Assembly: GCA_964583765.1 (NCBI GenBank)
Contig: CAZOWW010000050.1
Coordinates: forward strand, 1-37,629
Direction: 5' to 3'
Length of the DNA stretch: 37,629 nucleotides
Origin: CAZOWW01 sp964583765
GTDB taxonomy: Bacteria; Actinomycetota; Actinomycetes; Actinomycetales; Kineosporiaceae
Position 1 is the first letter of the stretch. Every line of letters begins with the position of its first letter. Below the pieces are notes generated by a model. The model was given only the letters and a program-made list of their open reading frames with translations. It did no database searches and was not told the DNA's origin. Shown in pieces: positions 31,984 to 37,629 of this stretch. The translations under genes were made by a program, and so were the position numbers.

Positions 31984-32019
31984 GGACCCGGGACTCGGGT
32001 CCATGAAGTCCCGGGAGGG
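31984..32019 (+). promoter_or_regulatory. Alternative leader helices overlapping the ribosome site
   Basis: CCCGGGACT (31987-31995) is perfectly complementary to AGTCCCGGG (32007-32015), whose last two bases belong to the Shine-Dalgarno GGAGGG (32014-32019). The competing hairpin GGACCC (31984-31989) with GGGTCC (31997-32002) uses the same left arm. The two helices exclude each other, which fits a translational expression platform for the riboswitch. Confidence 0.55.
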
Positions 32020-32023
32020 ATCT

Positions 32024-33490
32024 GTGTCCACTCGCACGCATGCCGTCCAGCCGAGCGCCCACCAGCACACCGTGGTCGACCGGAGCACCCCCACCGCCGA
32101 CCTGGCTGAGCGGCCGCTCCTGCCCGTCGTGGGCGGTGAGCTGGTGGTCCCCTGTCTCGACGATCGCTCGGTGCGCTACGTGAACCTCGACTACGCCGCG
32201 AGCGCCCCGGCCCTGTCCGCGGTGGCCGACCATGTCGCCGAGGTGCTGCCCTACTACTCGAGCGTCCACCGGGGCGCCGGCTACACCTCGCAGGTCTCCA
32301 CCACCCTCTACGAGTCCGCACGGGCCCAGCTCGGGGCCTTCCTCGGTGCCCGGACGGACGACGTCACGGTGATCACCCGCAACACCACGGATGCGCTCAA
32401 CCTGTTGGCCACGGCCGTCCCCAGTTCCCAGGACGTCGTCGTGCTGGACATCGAGCACCACGCCAATCTCCTGCCCTGGACCGGACGTCGGCACCGCGTG
32501 CTCAACGCGGCGGACACCCTCGCCGACACCCTGCAGCAGTTGGACGCGGAGCTGGCCGCCCGGCCCGCGGCCCTCGTAGCGGTCACGGGGTGCAGCAATG
32601 TCACCGGTGAGCTGTTGCCCCTGGCGGAGCTGGCGCAGCTGACACACGCGCACGGAGCCCGCATCGCCGTGGATGCCGCTCAGCTCGCCCCGCACCGCCG
32701 GATCGACATCGGCGCCCTCGACGTGGACTACCTGGCCCTGTCCGGGCACAAGCTCTACGCCCCGTACGGCGCCGGCCTGCTCGTGGGACGGCGGGACTGG
32801 CTCGACGCGGCACCGGCCCACCTCGCCGGTGGCGGGGCGGTGGAGGAGGTCGGACTCGACTGCGTCGCCTGGGCACCGGCTCCCGCCCGGCACGAGGCGG
32901 GCACGCCCAATGTCATCGGTACCGCGGCCCTCGCCGCTGCCTGTCGCGCGATCGCGGCCCTGCCCGAGGGGGCGGTGACCGCACACGAGCAGGCACTGGT
33001 GGATCGCCTGCTCGACGGGCTGGGGAGCCTGCCCGGAGTGCGACTGCTGCGCCTGTGGCCGGACAGCGCCGACCGCGTGGGCGTCGTCGGGTTCACGGTG
33101 ACCGGGCACGACCCGGGGCGCCTGGCGGCTGCGCTCTCCGCGGAGCACGGGATCGGGGTGCGGGACGGGCGGTTCTGCGCGCACCCGCTGCTGGCCCGGC
33201 TGGGTCTGGCGGAGGGGGCGCTGCGGGCGAGTCTCGGACTCGGCTCGCGCATCGAGGATGTCGATCGTCTCGTCGGCGCACTCGAACACCTGCTGCTGCG
33301 CGGGGAGGGAGCCCGGTACCGGCGGGTGGCAGGCCGCTGGGCTCCGGCCCACGACACCCGTCCCGGACCGGCCTGGCTCGGCACCGGGTCGTCCCTGACC
33401 GGGGTGCCCGAGACGGAGAAGGACCTCTCGGTGGCCGGGAGTTCCCCGTGCGCCGGCCCAACGGGACGGTCCGCAGACCGCACACACTGA
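32024..33490 (+). CDS. Class V aminotransferase, cysteine desulfurase-like, under SAM riboswitch
   Basis: A 488-aa fold-type I PLP enzyme. Family marks are VNLDYAASAPAL, SVHRGAGYTSQVS, HHANLLPW (ring-stacking His), VAVTGCSNVTGELLP, IAVDAAQLAPHRRIDI (Asp) and the Schiff-base lysine in LALSGHKLYAPYGAG. VRDGRFCAHPLLARLG places a Cys where SufS-type desulfurases carry their persulfide Cys. It would remove sulfur (or selenium) from cysteine-type substrates, in line with the SAM-IV leader. The C-terminal 60 residues are low-complexity and probably not part of the fold. GTG 32024 is five bases after GGGAGGG; ATG 32003 lies inside the leader helices. No suf genes or sulfur acceptors are adjacent, so the physiological substrate is open. 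Confidence 0.85.
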   Translation: MSTRTHAVQPSAHQHTVVDRSTPTADLAERPLLPVVGGELVVPCLDDRSVRYVNLDYAASAPALSAVADHVAEVLPYYSSVHRGAGYTSQVSTTLYESARAQLGAFLGARTDDVTVITRNTTDALNLLATAVPSSQDVVVLDIEHHANLLPWTGRRHRVLNAADTLADTLQQLDAELAARPAALVAVTGCSNVTGELLPLAELAQLTHAHGARIAVDAAQLAPHRRIDIGALDVDYLALSGHKLYAPYGAGLLVGRRDWLDAAPAHLAGGGAVEEVGLDCVAWAPAPARHEAGTPNVIGTAALAAACRAIAALPEGAVTAHEQALVDRLLDGLGSLPGVRLLRLWPDSADRVGVVGFTVTGHDPGRLAAALSAEHGIGVRDGRFCAHPLLARLGLAEGALRASLGLGSRIEDVDRLVGALEHLLLRGEGARYRRVAGRWAPAHDTRPGPAWLGTGSSLTGVPETEKDLSVAGSSPCAGPTGRSADRTH

Positions 33491-33592
33491 GCTGGCAGGT
33501 TGCCCACGCTGGGCCCGCAAGCCGCAAGGACGGAGGGAACGCGTTCTGTGCGGGTTCGGGCCGGCTGGGTGCTCACTTGCCCCCGCACAGGC

Positions 33593-34627
33593 TCAGGCCG
33601 GATCGGTGCTCGGCTGCCCCGGCGCGGAGGTGGTCCCGCGGGAGACCAGATGCGGTGTCGCGTCGAGGAAGATCCCGGGCGGGGTGCCGTCCAGCAGGGC
33701 GAGCAGCCGCCGGGTGACATGCGCACCGTAGGCCACGACGTCCCGGCTCATCGCGGTCAGCGGCGGGTGGGTGAGCCGGCAGAGCACCGAGTCGTCCCAG
33801 GCCACCAGGGAGACGTCCGCGGGCACGGACAGCCCCATCTCGGCGGCCATGGCCACGCTCGCGACGGCCATCACGTCGTTGTCGAAGATGATGGCCGTCG
33901 GCGGCTGCGGGGAGGACAACAACGAGCGCGTGGCACGGGCGCCGGTCTCGTCGGAGAAGTCGGTGTACATCGTCTCGGCGGAGTCCAGGGCGAGTTCCCG
34001 GGCGGTGGTGTCGAAGGCGTCGGACCTGCTCCGGGTGTGCAGCAGGTCCGGCAGCCCGGCCACGCGGGCGATCCGCCGGTGTCCCAGCTCCACCAGGTGC
34101 CGGACGATCGAGATCATCGCGCTGGCGTCGTCCGTCCACACCCCGGTGAGGCCGTCCAGCCCACCGGGACCACCGGCCACGACGGCGGGCAGCCCGAGGG
34201 TGTTCAACACGGCCACGCGCGGATCGTCCAGCGCGAGGTCCACGACGATCACGCCGTCCACCCGCCGGGCGGCCCACCAGCGGCGGTAGACGACGAGCTC
34301 GGCCTCCCGATCGGGCACAACCTGGAGCAGGAGCCCCCGGGAGGTGCGGGTGAGCTCGTCCTCCACCCCCGAGATGAACTCCATGAAGAACGGTTCGAGC
34401 CCGAGGGTCCGCGGCGGCCGGGCGAAGACCAGCCCGATGGTGTCGGCACGTGCCGCGGACAGAGCCCGGGCGGCGCTGTTGGGCGTCCAGCCCATCTCGG
34501 CGGCGATCGACATGATCCGCGCGCGGGTCGCCTCGGAAACGCCGGGCTGGTTGTTCAGCGCGTAGGACACGGCGCCCTTGGACACCTTGGCGCGCGCGGC
34601 GATGTCCGCGATCGTGGGTCTCTTCAC
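33593..34627 (-). CDS. LacI-family transcriptional regulator
   Basis: A 344-aa regulator. The N-terminal HTH and hinge are textbook: TIADIAARAKVSKGAVSYAL and NNQPGVSEATRARIMSIAAE, then GWTPNSAARALSAARADTIG. The sugar-binding core follows: FFMEFISGVEDELTRTSRGL, DGVIVVDLALDDPRV, HLVELGHRRIARVAG, IIFDNDVMAVASVAMAAEMG and VSLVAWDDSVLCRLTHPPLT. It probably binds as a dimer and releases DNA on a sugar. The GTG at 34627 has AGGTGA just upstream. It is encoded downstream of the mannanase on the same strand, and a CTGAATCGGTTCAG site with the LacI-type central CG lies by the mannanase promoter, so mannanase is the likely target. The effector may be a manno-oligosaccharide. Confidence 0.92.
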   Translation of the reverse strand: MKRPTIADIAARAKVSKGAVSYALNNQPGVSEATRARIMSIAAEMGWTPNSAARALSAARADTIGLVFARPPRTLGLEPFFMEFISGVEDELTRTSRGLLLQVVPDREAELVVYRRWWAARRVDGVIVVDLALDDPRVAVLNTLGLPAVVAGGPGGLDGLTGVWTDDASAMISIVRHLVELGHRRIARVAGLPDLLHTRSRSDAFDTTARELALDSAETMYTDFSDETGARATRSLLSSPQPPTAIIFDNDVMAVASVAMAAEMGLSVPADVSLVAWDDSVLCRLTHPPLTAMSRDVVAYGAHVTRRLLALLDGTPPGIFLDATPHLVSRGTTSAPGQPSTDPA

Positions 34628-34960
34628 GGAGTCACCTCAGCGCAGCTCAGGACCGGGCAGCATGGACGGATGGCCCGGAGCCTACGCGGTCCGCGCCCGA
34701 TCGGTGAGCTCCCCCCGTCCCTGGACGCCTCGCGTCCTCGTCCGCCGATCCCGGCAGCCGGGGCGCTGACCCGCAGGGACCCGCAGCGACCCGGCAGACA
34801 CGCCGGGGCTCGGCACGCCCACCACGCCGGGGCCGACACCCACAGCGCAGGGCTCGGCACAGGCACCTTCGACCCGACACCTGCACCACGAGCCGACACA
34901 CGCACCGCGGGGCTCCGCGCACCCGGCCCACAAGGACCTACTGCCCGGAGCCCCGTTCGG
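34628..34960. other. Gene-free part of the interval between LacI gene and mannanase
   Basis: No gene can be supported here. The sequence is degenerate, with recurring GGGGCTCGGCAC- and CCGACAC-type blocks (about 34800-34920) that keep several frames open by composition alone. It must hold the LacI promoter unless the gene is read through from the mannanase. Confidence 0.4.
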
Positions 34961-35072
34961 GCTCACCGTGCTCCGCTCAATGCGGCGAGTTCACCGTGCT
35001 CTGCTCACCCTGACGGGCTCACCGTGCTCTGCTCACTCCGGCGGACTCACCGTGCTCCGCTCACCGCAGCGA
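34961..35072. repeat. Four imperfect 28-bp tandem repeats just after the mannanase stop
   Basis: Units begin at 34961, 34989, 35017 and 35045. A core close to GCTCACCGTGCTCYGCTCA is kept in all four, followed by a variable 9-base tail (ATGCGGCGA, CCCTGACGG, CTCCGGCGG, CCGCAGCGA). The last unit ends two bases before the mannanase stop codon (35075-35077). They are contiguous, so not CRISPR. They may be a minisatellite or a binding-site cluster upstream of the LacI gene. Confidence 0.85.
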
Positions 35073-35074
35073 GC

Positions 35075-37159
35075 TCACTCGGCGCGGACGTTGTCGATGT
35101 CGAAGGTGCCGGTGTTGAAGTACAGGTAGACGCCGTGCACCTGGGTCAGGTCGGGGGCCGCCCCACCGTCACAGCTCAGCCCGTCGATGAGGCTGACCTC
35201 GACGGTCGCCGTCTGCCCCTGCGGGTACCAGGTGAAGGCGCCCTGGCACCAGGACCAGCTCGAGCCCGCCTTGAGCACCAGCGCCGCGGAGGTGCCCACG
35301 TCGTTGGTCTTCAGGTCGACCTTGATCGTGGACTTCGTGCTGAGGTCCACCGCCGTGGGCAGGTCGAGGCCGAACCACTCGTTGAGGCTGTTCACCTGCA
35401 GGCCGTGGGTGCCGTCGGTGGCGAAGTCGGTGGTCTGCGCCACCGTGCCGCCGAGCTGGGACCAGCTCTGCTCGGCCCAACCCTCGACGCCGTCCTCGAA
35501 GGAGAAGAGCTTGATCGCCGCGCCGGGGTCGGGCTTGACGGTCACGGTCAGGCCGGCCACGTTCGAGGGCCGTCCCGAGGAGTCCTTGACCTGGTAGGGC
35601 ACGGTGGCCTTACCGACGAATCCGTCCACCGGGGTGAAGGTGACGGTCCCCGCGGCGGTGATCGCGAAAACACCGTTCGCCTGCGTCACCGAGGTCTGCA
35701 CGCCGGCCGTGGCCGGGTCGAGGTCCAGCGACTTCTGCCGAATGGTGCGCCCGGCCCACGCCACGTCATTGGCGGTCACGTTGACGACGGCGGGCGTGTT
35801 GAACGCGACGATCGCGCTGTCCACGTCGGCCACCGGCGCGAAGTACGTGGCCTTCCCGCGGAGCTGCTGGTCGAAGTTGCCGAAGGTCGTGCAGACCGGG
35901 CTCGGGCAGTACACCGTGAACCCGTCGTAGTCCGGGTAGATCGAGCCGTCGTCCATCGCATCGCTGAGCAGCCAGTAGAGAGCGCCGGTGCCGTGGGCCT
36001 TGAGGAAGGCGTCGGTCCAGGACTTGTAGACCGTGTTCCGCGTGGACTTGTCGAGCCAGCCGAACTCACCGAGGAACGCAGGCTTGCCCGCCTTGTGGGC
36101 GGCCTGCAGGTGCGAGGTGATCCAGGCCGTGCCCCAGGCCGCGTCCTTGCCCCAGCTGTCCGGGTACAGGTGCAGCGAGAGGACGTCGATGTTCTTCAGC
36201 TTGGCCAGCTTGACCGAGTCGACGCCCTCGCCGCCGTTGATCGTCCAGTCACTCGAGGACGGATCTGTCGCGTAGAAGCCCTCGTCACCGCTGCCGACCA
36301 GGGCGTTGCGGTCGATCGACTTGATGTACGTCGAGACGTCGTCCGCCCAGGAGGCGATCGTGTCGGTGGTGCAGGAACTGGTGAAGGGGTAGACGCCGCT
36401 GCCCTTGCACCGGGGCTCGTTGGCCAACTCCCAGAGCAGGATCGTGGGGTCGTCCTTGTACTTCACCCCGGTGATGGAGTTGGTGCGGTTCAGCACGTGG
36501 CTGATCCAGTCCTTGTACCACTGGCGGATCTTCGGGTCGGTGTAGAAGTCGTCGTGGTTGCTGTCGCCGGCCCAGCGCACGTACTGGTCGATGCCGCCGA
36601 ACGCACTCCAGTTGTTCACGAACGGGATCACCAGGCGCAGGCCCTGGTTGTGGGCCTCGGCCACCAGGTAGTCGAGGCGTTCCATGCCGTCGGCGCCGTC
36701 GTTGTACGCCGGGTGGCCGGTGGTCGGGTCCCAGTACTGCAGGTAGACCCCGCTGTGGATGCCGTCCACGGAGTTCGTGCCGTCCTGGTTGCCGATCTCC
36801 AGCGAACCCCAGACCCGCATGACCTGGAAGCCGGACGTCGCCGCCTTCGTGAACAGGTTGTCCACGACGGTGTGCGAGTTGTACATCGGGTAGTAGTTGT
36901 TCGAGCCGGCGAAGGTGTACGGCTTGCCGGCGAGGACGAGCCGGTCACCCACCCGACGCACGAACACATTGCGCAGATCCGGGGCGGACGGCGTGGTCCG
37001 CGTGGTCGTGACGGTGGTCGTGGCAGCGGTCGTCGTGGCCGTGGTGGCACCCGCGGCGCTCCCGGTGACGGCCAGCCACGGGAGGACGGCGGCCGCGGCG
37101 AGCGCGGTGGTCGCTCGGAGCGAACGTGAGGGCGTCGCCCGGAACGGACGTGTGAACAT
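35075..37159 (-). CDS. Secreted GH5 mannanase-like glycoside hydrolase with fibril-type and binding modules
   Basis: A 694-aa exported modular enzyme. Residues 1-37 are a signal peptide (charged RPFRATPSRSLR, hydrophobic ALAAAAVLPWLAVTG, then SAAGA), followed by a Thr-rich linker. The GH5 barrel spans about 55-430: FAGSNNYYPMYNSHTVVDNL, acid/base Glu248 in LWELANEPRC, VLSLHLYPDSW, nucleophile Glu365 in FLGEFGWLD. This is closest to GH5 endo-beta-1,4-mannanases. About 455-545 resembles a CshA-type fibril repeat (TANDVAW, GTVTFTPVDGFVGKATVPYQ). About 550-694 is a beta-sandwich, likely carbohydrate-binding (LFSFEDGVEGWAEQSWSQLG, FDIDNVRAE). ATG 37159 gives the proper signal peptide; ATG 37183 is possible. 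Confidence 0.9.
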   Translation of the reverse strand: MFTRPFRATPSRSLRATTALAAAAVLPWLAVTGSAAGATTATTTAATTTVTTTRTTPSAPDLRNVFVRRVGDRLVLAGKPYTFAGSNNYYPMYNSHTVVDNLFTKAATSGFQVMRVWGSLEIGNQDGTNSVDGIHSGVYLQYWDPTTGHPAYNDGADGMERLDYLVAEAHNQGLRLVIPFVNNWSAFGGIDQYVRWAGDSNHDDFYTDPKIRQWYKDWISHVLNRTNSITGVKYKDDPTILLWELANEPRCKGSGVYPFTSSCTTDTIASWADDVSTYIKSIDRNALVGSGDEGFYATDPSSSDWTINGGEGVDSVKLAKLKNIDVLSLHLYPDSWGKDAAWGTAWITSHLQAAHKAGKPAFLGEFGWLDKSTRNTVYKSWTDAFLKAHGTGALYWLLSDAMDDGSIYPDYDGFTVYCPSPVCTTFGNFDQQLRGKATYFAPVADVDSAIVAFNTPAVVNVTANDVAWAGRTIRQKSLDLDPATAGVQTSVTQANGVFAITAAGTVTFTPVDGFVGKATVPYQVKDSSGRPSNVAGLTVTVKPDPGAAIKLFSFEDGVEGWAEQSWSQLGGTVAQTTDFATDGTHGLQVNSLNEWFGLDLPTAVDLSTKSTIKVDLKTNDVGTSAALVLKAGSSWSWCQGAFTWYPQGQTATVEVSLIDGLSCDGGAAPDLTQVHGVYLYFNTGTFDIDNVRAE

Positions 37160-37322
37160 GGAGGGGGACCTCTCTGGGCGCATGGCTTCGAGCAGGAGGG
37201 GACGGGCCCGGGTTCGGACCGGTGGCCGCCACGCCCACGCGCAGCAGGCCGACCGGCCGGATCGGGTCGCCGCCCCGGAGCGGGGCGTCCCGACGGGGCC
37301 TCGGGACACGGACGACGATCGG

Positions 37323-37338
37323 GGTGAGCGGGCTCACC
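37323..37338. promoter_or_regulatory. 7+2+7 inverted repeat in the mannanase leader
   Basis: GGTGAGC-GG-GCTCACC is a near-perfect palindrome at about +14 to +29 of the predicted mannanase transcript. A repressor bound here would block transcription. Its half-site GCTCACC also recurs in the 28-bp repeats after the mannanase gene. The centre lacks the CG step usual for LacI sites, so another regulator is possible. Confidence 0.45.
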
Positions 37339-37358
37339 GGTCGAGGGAACGCGCCGGG

Positions 37359-37387
37359 ACGTTACGCGCGTGGGGAGCGTCCGTCAA
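37359..37387 (-). promoter_or_regulatory. Sigma-70-like promoter of the mannanase gene
   Basis: On the minus strand TTGACG (37387-37382) is followed after exactly 17 bases by TAACGT (37364-37359). Transcription should start near 37352, giving a leader of about 190 nt to the mannanase ATG. This is the clearest promoter in the window. Confidence 0.6.
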
Positions 37388-37395
37388 TGCAGTTC

Positions 37396-37409
37396 CTGAA
37401 CCGATTCAG
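37396..37409. promoter_or_regulatory. LacI-type operator candidate next to the mannanase promoter
   Basis: Minus-strand CTGAAT-CG-GTTCAG is a 14-bp palindrome with one mismatched pair and the central CG typical of LacI-family sites (pattern TGAAnCGnTTCA). It lies eight bases upstream of the -35 box. The LacI gene at 33593-34627 is the natural partner. Confidence 0.55.
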
Positions 37410-37629
37410 TAACGCTTTCCCTCAGGCCGCTCCCGGCCCTGGCGACCCGACGGACGGCGTTCCCGCGATCACTTGCGGACACGATCGACCCCGGCTCCGC
37501 GATCACTCCGCGCGACAGGTGATCCCGCGGGAGGAGCGCTCGTACCCGAGGCGGGTCCGCGCTAGACCTGTCCATCGCACGTGGGATTGAGCGGTTTGTG
37601 CCGTAGTTGCCGGGTTGGTTGGTTGACTG
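37410..37629. other. Right-end sequence upstream of the mannanase promoter
   Basis: These 220 bases hold no gene I can support. Two similar blocks, GCGATCACTTGCGGAC and GCGATCACTCCGCG (about 37466 and 37499), are the only pattern noticed. The final 60 bases are less GC-rich and may belong to the next gene's regulatory region. Confidence 0.35.

Noticed and set aside
34961..35072. CRISPR array
   Set aside because: Units are contiguous with short variable tails of 9 bases, not repeats separated by 25-45 base spacers, and no cas gene is present.
33500..37129. Plus-strand open frame of about 1200 codons opposite LacI and mannanase
   Set aside because: Same shadow effect; the minus-strand LacI and GH5 motifs are unambiguous.

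Overview
The window looks like chromosomal DNA of a very GC-rich actinomycete. The evidence is the strong G/C bias at third codon positions, many GTG and one TTG start, 4-base GTGA/ATGA gene overlaps, a SAM-IV-type riboswitch (a class known from Actinomycetales), an intracellular LacI-sensor/GGDEF/EAL protein and a secreted modular mannanase. The genus cannot be fixed from sequence alone. No rRNA, tRNA, transposase, integrase or CRISPR array was seen.

Layout. (1) 1-3.4 kb, minus strand: small orphan genes (98-aa unknown, HEAT-repeat protein, membrane-anchored unknown) and a prokaryotic phospholipase A2-like gene that seems to have lost its N-terminal half. (2) 3.4-8.1 kb, minus strand: a tight four-gene operon encoding a PaaK-like adenylate-forming enzyme, a MurD-like amide ligase, a PglC-type sugar-1-phosphate transferase and an SbnA-like PLP synthase. 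(3) 8.3-14.8 kb: amidase, a methyltransferase/PIG-L deacetylase pair on the plus strand, a GT4 glycosyltransferase, and a HisF/HisH-like pair whose HisF carries Gln at the position of catalytic Asp130. Regions 2 and 3 together read as a surface-glycan or glycoconjugate island. (4) 15.2-18.3 kb: a sugar-sensor/c-di-GMP protein. (5) 18.4-22.3 kb: a 1296-residue orphan membrane protein. (6) 22.5-30.3 kb, minus strand: quinone-reductase-like MDR enzyme, phosphoesterase, ABC-2 permease, a secreted hydrolase fused to an ABC ATPase, and glutamate decarboxylase. (7) 30.4-33.5 kb: a five-unit 23-bp palindrome array, a CYTH protein, and a class V aminotransferase behind a SAM-IV riboswitch. (8) 33.6-37.6 kb, minus strand: LacI regulator and secreted GH5 mannanase with a readable promoter and operator candidates.

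How the genes fit together. The four-gene operon has the parts to activate a carboxylate, join it to an amine, make a diaminopropionate-type precursor and load a sugar phosphate onto polyprenyl phosphate. The deacetylase, glycosyltransferase and glutamine-amidotransferase genes nearby are the kind that tailor amino sugars. At the right end, the LacI protein probably controls mannan use, and the sulfur-related aminotransferase is probably shut off by S-adenosylmethionine. The strongest candidates for undescribed biology are the four-gene operon, the HisF D130Q/HisH pair, the phased 23-bp array and the 1296-aa protein.
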